A DNA stretch of 64,000 nucleotides from the NCBI RefSeq assembly GCF_024701975.1, contig NZ_JANLNM010000004.1, positions 62,001-126,000 of the forward strand. The letters are read 5' to 3'. Under the pieces are notes generated by a model. That model worked only from the letters and a program-made list of their open reading frames with translations. It searched no databases and was not told where the DNA came from. Numbering within the stretch: position 1 is the stretch's first letter; each line of letters starts with the position of its first letter. Made by a program: the position numbers and the translations under genes. This DNA comes from Variovorax sp. ZS18.2.2. GTDB lineage: Bacteria; Pseudomonadota; Gammaproteobacteria; Burkholderiales; Burkholderiaceae_C. Below are positions 8,530 to 16,308 of the stretch, piece after piece.

Positions 8530-8560
8530 CGCCATCCTCCGGAGGCACACTGCAAGCACC

Positions 8561-9397
8561 ATGAGCAGCACGCAACACCCCTTCGACAAAGCCCTGGCCC
8601 TGCACCACAGCGACATCCGCGTGGGCCACTTCACGGGCATGACCAGCCCCGACTACTGGAACATGGTCGGCCCTTTCGGGGGCACCACCGCGGCACTCGT
8701 GCTGCAGTCGGTGATGCGGCATCCCGATGTGCTCGGCACGCCGATCGCGCTGACCGTCAACTACGCAGCCGCGCTCGAAGCTGGCGCGTTCGACATCCAG
8801 GCCACGGTCGTGCGCACCAACCGCTCGACGCAGCACTGGACCGTGCAGATCACGCAGGCCGGCGCGAGCGGCGCGCCGAACATGACCACCACCGCCACCG
8901 TGGTGACCGCCGCGCGCCGCGATACCTGGGGCGAGAGCGACATGCCGATGCCCGAGGCGCCCGCGCCCGCAACGGTCGAGCGAATGAGCATCGGCCCGTC
9001 CGGCGTGGCCTGGATCAACCAGTACGAGATGCGCCCGTTCAGCGGCGGCATTCCCGCGAAGTGGGACGAGAGCCTGCAGCACAGCGAAACCCGCATCTGG
9101 CTGCGCGATGCGCAGCCGCGGCCGCTCGACTTTGCTTCGCTCGCCGCGATGAGCGACATGTTCTATCCACGCGTCTGGCTGCGCCGCGCCAAGCATGTGC
9201 CGGCGGGCACGGTGTCGATCACCACCTACTTCCACGCCGGGCCGGAGCAACTGGCCGAGGTCGGCACGGGCTACCTGCTGGGCCGTGCGGCGGGGCAGCA
9301 GTTCTTCAACGGATTCTTCGACCAGACGGCGCATCTGTGGAGCGAGAAGGGCGTGTTGCTCGCCACCTCCAATCAGATCGTCTACTACAAGGAATAG
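8561..9397 (+). CDS. Acyl-CoA thioesterase, double hot-dog (TesB-like) family
   Basis: 278 residues. Two hot-dog halves can be seen: residues 1-115, with GPFGGTTAALVLQSV as the first helix region and the TVNYAAALEAGAF strand, and about residues 140-278, ending in FDQTAHLWSEKGVLLATSNQI. This layout fits the 4HBT_3 thioesterase family. It would hydrolyse acyl-CoA to free acid and CoA, draining intermediates or recycling CoA. An 8-bp purine-rich site (ccggaggc) lies rather far (about 15 bases) upstream of the ATG. It ends 2 bases before the SDR start, so the two are probably translated together. Confidence 0.82.
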   Translation: MSSTQHPFDKALALHHSDIRVGHFTGMTSPDYWNMVGPFGGTTAALVLQSVMRHPDVLGTPIALTVNYAAALEAGAFDIQATVVRTNRSTQHWTVQITQAGASGAPNMTTTATVVTAARRDTWGESDMPMPEAPAPATVERMSIGPSGVAWINQYEMRPFSGGIPAKWDESLQHSETRIWLRDAQPRPLDFASLAAMSDMFYPRVWLRRAKHVPAGTVSITTYFHAGPEQLAEVGTGYLLGRAAGQQFFNGFFDQTAHLWSEKGVLLATSNQIVYYKE

Positions 9398-9399
9398 AA

Positions 9400-10149
9400 A
9401 TGGCCGCTCTGCAGAAAGCCGCACTCATCGTCGGAGCCGGCGATGCCACCGGCGGCGCCATCGCCCGCCGTTTCGCGCGCGAGGGCTTCGCCGCTTGCGT
9501 CACGCGGCGCAGCCTCGACAAGCTGCAACCGCTGGTCGCGCAGATCGAAGCCGATGGCGGCCGCGCCCATGCCTTTGCATGCGATGCGCGGAAAGAAGAA
9601 GAGGTCGTCGCGCTCATCGAGCAGATCGAATCGACTGTCGGCCCGATCGAGGTGATGGTGTTCAACATCGGCGCCAACGTGCCAGAGAGCATCCTCACCG
9701 AGACCGCGCGCAAGTACTTCAAGGTGTGGGAGATGGCGTGCTTCTCGGGCTTTCTCAACGGGCGCGAAGTGGCCAAGCGCATGGTGGCGCGCGAAGTGCC
9801 GCAAGGCGGGCATCGCGGCACGATCATCTTCACCGGAGCGACCGCATCGCTGCGTGGCGCCGCGAACTTCGGTGCGTTCTCGGGTGCAAAGATGGCCTTG
9901 CGCGCACTGGCCCAATCGATGGCGCGCGAGCTGGGGCCGCAGGGCATTCACGTCGCGCACGTGGTGGTCGACGGCGCCATCGACACCGAATTCATCCGCA
10001 GCAACTTTCCCGAGCGCTATGCGCTCAAGGAGAGCGACGGCATCCTGAACCCAGACCACATCGCCGACAGCTACTGGATGCTGCATTCGCAGCCGCGCGA
10101 CGCGTGGACGCACGAGCTGGATCTGCGGCCCTGGTCCGAGAAGTTCTGA
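9400..10149 (+). CDS. Atypical short-chain dehydrogenase/reductase lacking the catalytic Tyr
   Basis: 249 residues. A Rossmann start is present (VGAGDATGGAIARRFAREG), and the NAG-like motif reads FNIGAN. Where the catalytic YxxxK should be, the protein has FSGAK (AFSGAKMALRAL), so Tyr is Phe while Lys is kept. The preceding active-site Ser region reads FTGATAS and also looks changed. The usual SDR redox chemistry is therefore doubtful, and it may be a pseudo-enzyme or use another mechanism. The start at 9400 was chosen because the ATG immediately follows the thioesterase stop (TAG-AA-ATG) and opens the nucleotide-binding strand. Confidence 0.8.
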   Translation: MAALQKAALIVGAGDATGGAIARRFAREGFAACVTRRSLDKLQPLVAQIEADGGRAHAFACDARKEEEVVALIEQIESTVGPIEVMVFNIGANVPESILTETARKYFKVWEMACFSGFLNGREVAKRMVAREVPQGGHRGTIIFTGATASLRGAANFGAFSGAKMALRALAQSMARELGPQGIHVAHVVVDGAIDTEFIRSNFPERYALKESDGILNPDHIADSYWMLHSQPRDAWTHELDLRPWSEKF

Positions 10150-10178
10150 CAAACAAATCAAAAGATCCGGAGACGCCC

Positions 10179-10772
10179 ATGACAAAGACCGTCGAGTTCT
10201 ATTTCGATTTCGGCAGCCCCGCCGCCTATCTGGCCGCGACCCAACTGCCGCATGTGTGCGCGGACACCGGCGCCGAACTGGTGTGGAAGCCCATGCTGCT
10301 GGGCGGCGTGTTCCAGGCCACCGGCAACCATTCGCCCGCGGAGATCAAGCCCAAGGGCCCGTACATGAACATCGACCTCAAGCGCTTCGCCAGGCGCTAT
10401 GGCGTGCCGTTCGTTCACAACCCGCACTTCCCGATCAACACACTGCTGCTGATGCGCGGTGCCACCGGCATGCAGATGAAGGAGCCCGAACGCTTTGGCG
10501 CGTATGTCGATGTGATCTACCACGCGATGTGGGTCGAGCCGCAGAACCTCAACGACCCGGCGACCGTCGGCGCCGTCTTGCAGAATGCGGGCTTCGACGC
10601 TGCGGGCCTGCTCGCATTGGCCGGCGCGCAGGAGACGAAGGACCGCCTGAAGGCCGTCACGCAGGAGGCGGTGGAGCGCGGCGTGTTCGGCGCTCCCACC
10701 ATGTTCGTCGGCGACCAGATGTTCTGGGGGCAGGACCGCCTCGATTTCGTCCGCGAAGCCCTCGACGCCTGA
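10179..10772 (+). CDS. 2-hydroxychromene-2-carboxylate isomerase-like DsbA-fold protein
   Basis: 197 residues. It starts with VEFYFDFGSPAAYLAATQL, the signature of the glutathione S-transferase kappa/HCCA isomerase branch of the DsbA fold, where Ser13 replaces the redox Cys. The cis-Pro motif is GAPTMFV near residue 173, followed by FWGQDRLDFV at the C-terminus. Family members isomerise aromatic ring-cleavage intermediates with glutathione, but many homologues in acyl-CoA operons have no known substrate. The ribosome site gatccggaga sits upstream of the ATG at 10179. It belongs to the same + strand operon. Confidence 0.85.
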   Translation: MTKTVEFYFDFGSPAAYLAATQLPHVCADTGAELVWKPMLLGGVFQATGNHSPAEIKPKGPYMNIDLKRFARRYGVPFVHNPHFPINTLLLMRGATGMQMKEPERFGAYVDVIYHAMWVEPQNLNDPATVGAVLQNAGFDAAGLLALAGAQETKDRLKAVTQEAVERGVFGAPTMFVGDQMFWGQDRLDFVREALDA

Positions 10773-10818
10773 GCGCATCGCCAGCAGCAGCAACCGTTTT
10801 TACCCAAGGACCCTTCCC

Positions 10819-11583
10819 ATGAGCGACATCCTCGTCCACACCGAAGCGGGTGTGATGACCATCACCTTCAACCGCGTCGACAAGAAGAACTCGATCACCA
10901 GCAGCATGTACGCCGAGCTGGCCGACGCGCTGGCCACGGCCGAGAGCGAGGCGGCCGTGCGCTGCGTGCTGATCCAGGGCGACCCGACGATCTTCAGCGC
11001 GGGCAACGACATCGGCGACTTCCTCAACGCGCCGCCTGCCACGCAGGAGTCCCCGGTGTTCCGGTTCCTGCGCGGCATCGCGACCTTTCCGAAGCCCATC
11101 GTCGCGTCGGTCTGCGGCCCGGCCGTGGGCATCGGTACGACGATGCTGTTCCATTGCGACCTCGTCTATGCCGGTGACAACGCAGCGTTTTCGATGCCCT
11201 TCGTGAACCTGGGCCTGTGCCCCGAAGCGGCGTCGAGCCTGCTGGTGCCGCAGATGCTCGGCTACCACCGCGCGGCCGAGGCGCTGCTGCTGGGCGAACC
11301 CTTCATGGCCGAGGCCGCGCTCGAAGTGGGCCTGGTCAACCGTGTCGTGCCGCCCACCGAAGCCAACGGCATCGCGCAAACGCAGGCCCGCAAGCTCGCG
11401 GCCAAGCCGCTGAGCGCGCTGGTCGAGACCAAGCGCCTGCTGAAGAAGGCGCAACTGCCGGCCGTGCTCGAGCGCATGGGCGAAGAGGGCGCGAGCTTCG
11501 GCCGCATGCTGCGCGAACCGGCTGCCAAGGAAGCCTTCGGCGCCTTCATGGAGAAGCGCAAGCCCGATTTCTCGAAGGTCTGA
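10819..11583 (+). CDS. Enoyl-CoA hydratase/isomerase (crotonase family)
   Basis: 254 residues, a standard single-domain crotonase. The first oxyanion-hole segment is FSAGNDIGDFLN (near residue 60), and the second is CGPAVGIGTTMLFHCDLV (near residue 100). The position normally holding the first catalytic Glu lies in AAFSMPFVNLGLCPEAASS, where Glu136 of CPEA fits the second catalytic Glu. Hydration or isomerisation of an enoyl-CoA is likely. An aagga site precedes the ATG. It is the last gene of the first beta-oxidation run, and a 10-bp inverted repeat follows 20 bases after its stop. Confidence 0.88.
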   Translation: MSDILVHTEAGVMTITFNRVDKKNSITSSMYAELADALATAESEAAVRCVLIQGDPTIFSAGNDIGDFLNAPPATQESPVFRFLRGIATFPKPIVASVCGPAVGIGTTMLFHCDLVYAGDNAAFSMPFVNLGLCPEAASSLLVPQMLGYHRAAEALLLGEPFMAEAALEVGLVNRVVPPTEANGIAQTQARKLAAKPLSALVETKRLLKKAQLPAVLERMGEEGASFGRMLREPAAKEAFGAFMEKRKPDFSKV

Positions 11584-11603
11584 GGGTTCCTCCCGCGTTG
11601 CCT

Positions 11604-11631
11604 GCAGACAGTGGCCCTTTACACTGTCTGC
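11604..11631. promoter_or_regulatory. 10-bp perfect inverted repeat just before the binding-protein start
   Basis: GCAGACAGTG (11604-11613) and CACTGTCTGC (11622-11631) are perfect reverse complements with an 8-base spacer, ending 1 base before the GTG start at 11633. There is no T-run, so a terminator is unlikely. It overlaps the only -10-like hexamer (TACACT, 11620-11625) upstream of that start, as an operator would. Confidence 0.45.
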
Positions 11632-11632
11632 C

Positions 11633-12886
11633 GTGCAATTTTTCGAGACAAGACCGCCTGAAACGCCCGTCCAGCGGGCAGATGATGCTACTGAAAAAGT
11701 AGCAGTCGACCTTGCGCGCAGGCGTACTTTGGGCCTGCTTGCAGGCACCTTGGCGGCGCCTTCCGTGGTCCTGGCGCGCGTTCGCCCGCTGCGCATCGGT
11801 GTCATCGGTTCCTGGTCCGGTCCTTATGCGGGCGGCGGGCGCCAGTTCGATGCGGGCATGTCGGTCTGGCTGGCCGCGCACAACCAGCAGATCGCGGGTC
11901 GGCCCGTCGAGCTGCTGCGCCGCGACGTGCCGGGCAGCGCGCCCGAGCAGGCGCGCCGCAATGCGCAGGACCTCGTGGAGAACGAGCGCGTCGATCTGCT
12001 CACCGGCCTGGACTTCAGCTCCAACGCCTACGCCGTCGGCACCGTCGCCGTGCAGGCGAAGCTGCCGCTGGTGGTGATGAACGCGGCCTCTTCGGGCATC
12101 ACGGCGCGCTGTCCGTATGCGGTGCGGCTGTCGTTCACCATCGCCCAGGTCACGCTGCCGCTCGCGCGCTGGGCGCTGCAGCAGGGCCTGCGCGAGGTCT
12201 GCACCGTGGTGGCCGATTACGCCTCGGGCGTCGATGCCGAAAGCGCCTTCGTCGCGGGCATCACCGCCGGCGGCGGGCAGGTCGGCGCGATGCTGCGGGT
12301 GCCGCTCAACACGCTCGACTACTCGGCCTACATGCTGCGGCTGCGCGAGCTCAAGCCGCAGGCGGTGTTCTTCTTCCTGCCCTCGGGGCAGATGCCGGCG
12401 ACGTTCCTCAAGTTCTGGCGCGACCGCGGCATGGCCGACACCGGCATCCGCCTGCTCGCGACCGGCGACGCCACCGACGACCACTACCTCCAAGGCATCG
12501 GCGAACTGGCCGATGGGCTCGTGACCAGCCACCACTACTCGTTCGCGCACGAATCGCCGGCCAACCGCCGCTTCACGGGTGTCTTCGAGACGGAGTACGG
12601 CAGCCATTTGCGGCCGGGCTATTTCGCGGTGGCGGCGCACGATGCGCTCGCCGCCATCGATGCGGCGATGACATCGCCTTCGGCGCGCGGCAATGCGAGT
12701 GGGGAGCGGCTGGTCGACGCCTTCCGCGGCCTCAAGTTCGAGAGCCCGCGCGGCCCGATCGAGATCGATGCCCACACCCGCGACATCGTGCAGACCGTCT
12801 ACATCCGCCGCACCGAGCGGCGCGACGGGCGCTGGGTCAATCGCGAGTTCGAGCGCTTCGAGCGCGTGCGCGACCCGGGCGCCTGA
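11633..12886 (+). CDS. Branched-chain-amino-acid-type ABC substrate-binding protein (orphan)
   Basis: 417 residues. A twin-arginine-like leader (LARRRTLGLLAGTLAAPSVVLA, about residues 27-50) precedes a type I periplasmic binding fold of the Peripla_BP_6/LivK kind: RIGVIGSWSGPYAGGG, the LTGLDFSSNAYA strand, then VVMNAASSG. The protein would bind a small organic solute in the periplasm. No permease or ATPase gene is adjacent, so it is an orphan or serves a transporter elsewhere. The start is uncertain: the only in-frame candidate is this GTG, with no Shine-Dalgarno sequence but a -10-like TACACT 7 bases upstream, which suggests a leaderless message. Confidence 0.8.
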   Translation: MQFFETRPPETPVQRADDATEKVAVDLARRRTLGLLAGTLAAPSVVLARVRPLRIGVIGSWSGPYAGGGRQFDAGMSVWLAAHNQQIAGRPVELLRRDVPGSAPEQARRNAQDLVENERVDLLTGLDFSSNAYAVGTVAVQAKLPLVVMNAASSGITARCPYAVRLSFTIAQVTLPLARWALQQGLREVCTVVADYASGVDAESAFVAGITAGGGQVGAMLRVPLNTLDYSAYMLRLRELKPQAVFFFLPSGQMPATFLKFWRDRGMADTGIRLLATGDATDDHYLQGIGELADGLVTSHHYSFAHESPANRRFTGVFETEYGSHLRPGYFAVAAHDALAAIDAAMTSPSARGNASGERLVDAFRGLKFESPRGPIEIDAHTRDIVQTVYIRRTERRDGRWVNREFERFERVRDPGA

Positions 12887-12892
12887 CGGCGT

Positions 12893-13318
12893 TCAGGGCT
12901 GCTGCTCGATGACGCGCGGCCGGCCGTTGTCGTCGATCGCCACATAGGTGAACGTGGCTTGCGTCACCTTGATGTACTCGCCCTGCGCCCGGAAGCGCTC
13001 GGCGAACACCTCGACCGTCACCGTGACCGAAGTGCGCCCGACGCGCACCAGCTTCGAATAGAACGAGAGGATGTCGCCGAGGCGCACCGGCTGCTTGAAG
13101 ATGAACTCGTTGACCGCCACCGTGGCCTGCCGGCCCTTGGCGTAGCGCGCCGGAATCACCGAGCCGGCCAAGTCGCACTGGGCCATGACCCAGCCGCCGA
13201 AGATGTCGCCGTTGACGTTGCAATCGGCCGGCATCGGGATGACCTTGAGCACCAGCTCCATGTCGGTGGGCAGGCTTTTGAGGGTCGCTGCGGCGGCAGC
13301 ACTGGAAGTATCTGACAT
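12893..13318 (-). CDS. YciA-type acyl-CoA thioesterase
   Basis: 141 residues, a single hot-dog domain. The segment PADCNVNGDIFGGWVMAQCDLAG contains the conserved Asn-x-x-Gly-x-Ile/Phe-x-Gly-Gly-x-x-Met signature with the catalytic Asp following, as in YciA/BACH hexameric thioesterases. It then runs through FIFKQPVRLGDILSFY. It hydrolyses acyl-CoA in the cytoplasm. The start MSDTSSAAA was preferred to one 10 codons earlier, which would overlap the divergent ABC gene's promoter region. It converges on the binding-protein gene with a 6-base gap. Confidence 0.88.
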   Translation of the reverse strand: MSDTSSAAAAATLKSLPTDMELVLKVIPMPADCNVNGDIFGGWVMAQCDLAGSVIPARYAKGRQATVAVNEFIFKQPVRLGDILSFYSKLVRVGRTSVTVTVEVFAERFRAQGEYIKVTQATFTYVAIDDNGRPRVIEQQP

Positions 13319-13359
13319 GGGCACAATCTGGCAACAAACAACAACCACGATTGTCCCTC

Positions 13360-15204
13360 ATGCGCCGCAGCGGCGAAGCCCCCACCTCCTCGCCCTCTTC
13401 TTCCCACACCGTCTCCGGCCATCCGCCGGCGAAAAGCGACCGCTCCGACTGGGCGACGCTGCGTCGGCTCTTCCCCTACCTCTGGCAATACAAGTGGCGC
13501 GTGATGGCCGCGCTCGCGTTCATGGTGGGCGCCAAGGTGGCCAACGTGGGCGTGCCGGTGCTGCTGAAGAACCTCGTCGACACGATGACGCCCAAGCCGG
13601 ACATGGCGCAGGCGCTCCTGATCGTGCCCATCGGGCTCCTGCTCGCCTATGGCCTCCTGCGCTTCTCGACCGCGCTCTTCGGCGAGCTGCGGGAGCTGAT
13701 CTTCGCCAAGGCCACCGAGGGCACGGCGCGGCAGATCGCGCTGGAGGTGTTCGGCCATCTGCACGCGCTGAGCCTGCGCTTCCACCTGGAGCGCCAGACC
13801 GGTGGCATGACGCGCGACATCGAGCGCGGCACGCGCGGCGTGCACTCGCTCATCTCGATGTCGCTCTACAGCATCGTGCCCACCATCATCGAGCTGGTGC
13901 TGGTGCTCGCGATCCTGGGCGTGAAGTTCGACTGGCTGTTCGTCTGGATCACCGTGGCCGCGCTGGTGCTCTACATCACCTTCACGGTGACCGTGACCGA
14001 GTGGCGCACCCAGTTCCGCAAGACCATGAACGAACTCGACTCGACGGCCCAGAGCCGCGCAGTCGATTCGCTCTTGAACTACGAGACGGTCAAGTACTTC
14101 AACAACGAGGAGTTCGAGGCGAAGCGCTACGACGCGAGCCTCGACCGCTACCGCAAGGCGGCCATCAAGAGCCAGCGCACGCTGAGCATGCTCAACATCG
14201 GGCAACAACTGCTGATCGCCGTCAGCCTGGTGCTGATGCTGTGGCGCGCCACCTCGGGCGTGGTCGAAGGGCGCATGACGCTGGGCGACCTGGTGATGGT
14301 CAACGCCTTCATGATCCAGCTCTACATTCCGCTCAACTTCCTGGGCGTGATCTACCGCGAGATCAAGCAGAGCCTGACCGACCTGGACAAGATGTTCGTG
14401 CTGATGGAGAAGGAGCGCGAGGTGCGCGATGCACCCACGGCACAGCCCCTGGCCGGTGCCGATTCCACCATTCGCTTCGAGGACGTGAGCTTCGCCTACG
14501 AAGCCGCGCGACCGATCCTCAAGCATGTGAGCTTCGAGATCCCGGCGGGGAAAACAGTGGCTGTGGTCGGCCCGTCGGGCTCGGGCAAGTCCACGCTGGC
14601 GCGGTTGCTCTATCGCTTCTACGACGTGCAGCAGGGGCGCATCACTATCGGCGGCGAAGACATCCGCGAGGTCACCCAGTCGAGCGTGCGCCGGGCCATC
14701 GGCATCGTGCCGCAGGACACGGTGCTGTTCAACGACACGGTCGAATACAACATCGCCTACGGCCGGCCCGGTGCGACGCGCGAAGAGGTGGAAGGCGCAG
14801 CGCGAGCCGCACGCATCCACGACTTCATCTCTGCCACGCCCGCGGGCTACGAAACGACCGTGGGCGAGCGCGGCCTCAAGCTCTCGGGCGGCGAGAAGCA
14901 GCGCGTGGCCATTGCGCGCACGCTCTTGAAGAACCCGCCGATCGTGATCTTCGATGAGGCCACCTCGGCACTCGATTCGGCCAACGAGCGCGCCATTCAA
15001 TCGGAGCTCAAGAGCGCCGCGCAGGACAAGACCACGCTGGTCATTGCGCACCGCCTCTCGACCGTGGTCGATGCGCACGAGATCCTGGTGCTCGAGTCCG
15101 GCGTGATCGTCGAGCGCGGCACGCATGGCGAACTGCTCGCCAAACAGGGCCGCTACGCCCAGATGTGGGCTTTGCAGAAGAGCGAAGCAGCGCCGCTGCT
15201 CTAG
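13360..15204 (+). CDS. Atm1/HMT1-type ABC exporter (fused permease and ATPase)
   Basis: 614 residues. Six predicted transmembrane helices lie in about residues 35-320, and the ATPase follows. The Walker A motif GPSGSGKST is near residue 403, the signature LSGGEKQRVAIARTLL near 508, and Walker B IVIFDEATSALD near 528. The ATPase region closely resembles the mitochondrial Atm1 / bacterial Atm1-like exporters, which move glutathione conjugates or heavy-metal complexes across the inner membrane. The SVDSLLNYETVKYFNNEEFE segment is a family hallmark. The ATG at 13360 was chosen over a TTG three codons upstream. It is divergent from the thioesterase gene. The actual cargo is not known. Confidence 0.88.
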   Translation: MRRSGEAPTSSPSSSHTVSGHPPAKSDRSDWATLRRLFPYLWQYKWRVMAALAFMVGAKVANVGVPVLLKNLVDTMTPKPDMAQALLIVPIGLLLAYGLLRFSTALFGELRELIFAKATEGTARQIALEVFGHLHALSLRFHLERQTGGMTRDIERGTRGVHSLISMSLYSIVPTIIELVLVLAILGVKFDWLFVWITVAALVLYITFTVTVTEWRTQFRKTMNELDSTAQSRAVDSLLNYETVKYFNNEEFEAKRYDASLDRYRKAAIKSQRTLSMLNIGQQLLIAVSLVLMLWRATSGVVEGRMTLGDLVMVNAFMIQLYIPLNFLGVIYREIKQSLTDLDKMFVLMEKEREVRDAPTAQPLAGADSTIRFEDVSFAYEAARPILKHVSFEIPAGKTVAVVGPSGSGKSTLARLLYRFYDVQQGRITIGGEDIREVTQSSVRRAIGIVPQDTVLFNDTVEYNIAYGRPGATREEVEGAARAARIHDFISATPAGYETTVGERGLKLSGGEKQRVAIARTLLKNPPIVIFDEATSALDSANERAIQSELKSAAQDKTTLVIAHRLSTVVDAHEILVLESGVIVERGTHGELLAKQGRYAQMWALQKSEAAPLL

Positions 15205-15246
15205 CCCGATCATTCAACCCTTTCCATCGATTCCAGGAGTTCAGAC

Positions 15247-16185
15247 GTGTCGACCAAGATTCCCCTGTTGGTGCTCAACCGCCTCTCGCGCGCCCATCAG
15301 GCCCAGATTGCCGAGGTCTACGACGCGACCTTTGCCTTCAGCGCTGCCGAGCGCGCCGCCGCGGTGGCAGAGCACGGCAAGACATTCCGCGCGGTGCTGA
15401 CCATCGGCGTCATCGGCATCACCCCCGAGGAAATCGCGGCCATGCCGGCCGTCGAGCTGATCTGCTGCCTGGGCGCGGGCTATGAAGGCGTGCCGCTCGA
15501 AGTGACGCGTGCCCGTGGCATCGTGACCGCCAATGGCGCGGGCACCAACGACGATTGCGTGGCCGACCACGCCTTCGGGCTCCTGATCGGCATCGTGCGC
15601 GAGTTCCGCAAGCTCGACCGGCTGTGCCGCGAAGGCGTGTGGCGCGAAGCGATTCCGCAGCCGGCCAACGTGTCGGGCAAGAAGCTCGGCATCCTGGGCC
15701 TCGGCACCATCGGCCAGAAGATCGCCAAGCGCGCGGCGGCGTTCGACATGGAAGTCGGCTATCACAACAGGAAGCCGCGCGAAGGCGCGACGCACCGCTA
15801 CTTCGACGACCTGAAGTCGCTCGCGGGCTGGGCGGATTTCCTGATCCTTGCGGCGCCGGGCGGGCCTGCGACCAAGCACCTGGTCAACGCCGAAGTGCTC
15901 GATGCGCTGGGGCCGCAGGGCTACCTCGTGAGCATCGGCCGCGGCAGTGTGGTCGATACCGAGGCGCTGGCCGCGGCGCTGCGCGAGAACCGCATCGCGG
16001 GTGCAGGTGTCGATGTGTACGAGAGCGAACCCAAGCGGCCCGAGCCGCTCGTTGGCCTCGACAACGTCCTGCTCACGCCGCACATGGCCGGCTGGTCGCC
16101 CGAGGCGACGCAGAAGTCGGTGGACCATTTCCTCGCGAATGCCCAAGGGCACTTCGCGGGGCGTGGCGTGCTCACCCCGATCTGA
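15247..16185 (+). CDS. D-isomer-specific 2-hydroxyacid dehydrogenase (GhrA/GyaR-like)
   Basis: 312 residues. The NAD(P)-binding motif LGILGLGTIGQKIAKRA lies near residue 147. The catalytic set is complete: Arg232 in SIGRGSVVD, Glu261 in DVYESEP and His279 in LLTPHMAGWS. It reduces a 2-oxo acid such as glyoxylate or hydroxypyruvate, or the reverse. It begins with GTG, supported by AGGAG 8 bases upstream and 42 bases from the exporter stop. A pair of REP-like repeats follows the stop. Confidence 0.9.
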   Translation: MSTKIPLLVLNRLSRAHQAQIAEVYDATFAFSAAERAAAVAEHGKTFRAVLTIGVIGITPEEIAAMPAVELICCLGAGYEGVPLEVTRARGIVTANGAGTNDDCVADHAFGLLIGIVREFRKLDRLCREGVWREAIPQPANVSGKKLGILGLGTIGQKIAKRAAAFDMEVGYHNRKPREGATHRYFDDLKSLAGWADFLILAAPGGPATKHLVNAEVLDALGPQGYLVSIGRGSVVDTEALAAALRENRIAGAGVDVYESEPKRPEPLVGLDNVLLTPHMAGWSPEATQKSVDHFLANAQGHFAGRGVLTPI

Positions 16186-16192
16186 TGTCTTG

Positions 16193-16230
16193 CTCCTTCC
16201 CCCGCTGGGGGAAGGCTGGGATGGGGGCAG
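16193..16230. repeat. REP-like repeat, left half of a REP doublet
   Basis: Same family as the copies beside the DUF559 gene: stem CCTTCCCCC / GGGGGAAGG (16195-16215) with a GCT loop and the tail ctgggatgggggca. It lies 8 bases after the 2-hydroxyacid dehydrogenase stop and is inverted relative to the copy at 16269-16308. Confidence 0.8.
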
Positions 16231-16268
16231 ACGGCGCTTGCAACGCGGGCAGCCCTCGATCGACGGCC

Positions 16269-16308
16269 GCTTGCCCCCACCCCAACCCTCCCCCAGCGGG
16301 GGAGGGAG
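16269..16308. repeat. REP-like repeat, right half of a REP doublet
   Basis: Tail gcttgcccccaccccaa, then the stem CCCTCCCCC / GGGGGAGGG (16286-16306) with an AGC loop. With the copy at 16193-16230 it forms an inverted pair around a 38-base spacer, the layout of a REPIN. It ends at the base before the amidase stop codon. Confidence 0.8.

Noticed and set aside
13156..15213. 685-codon frame on the - strand across the ABC exporter
   Set aside because: Antisense shadow of the Atm1-like gene; its only meaningful residues come from the thioesterase gene read in another frame.
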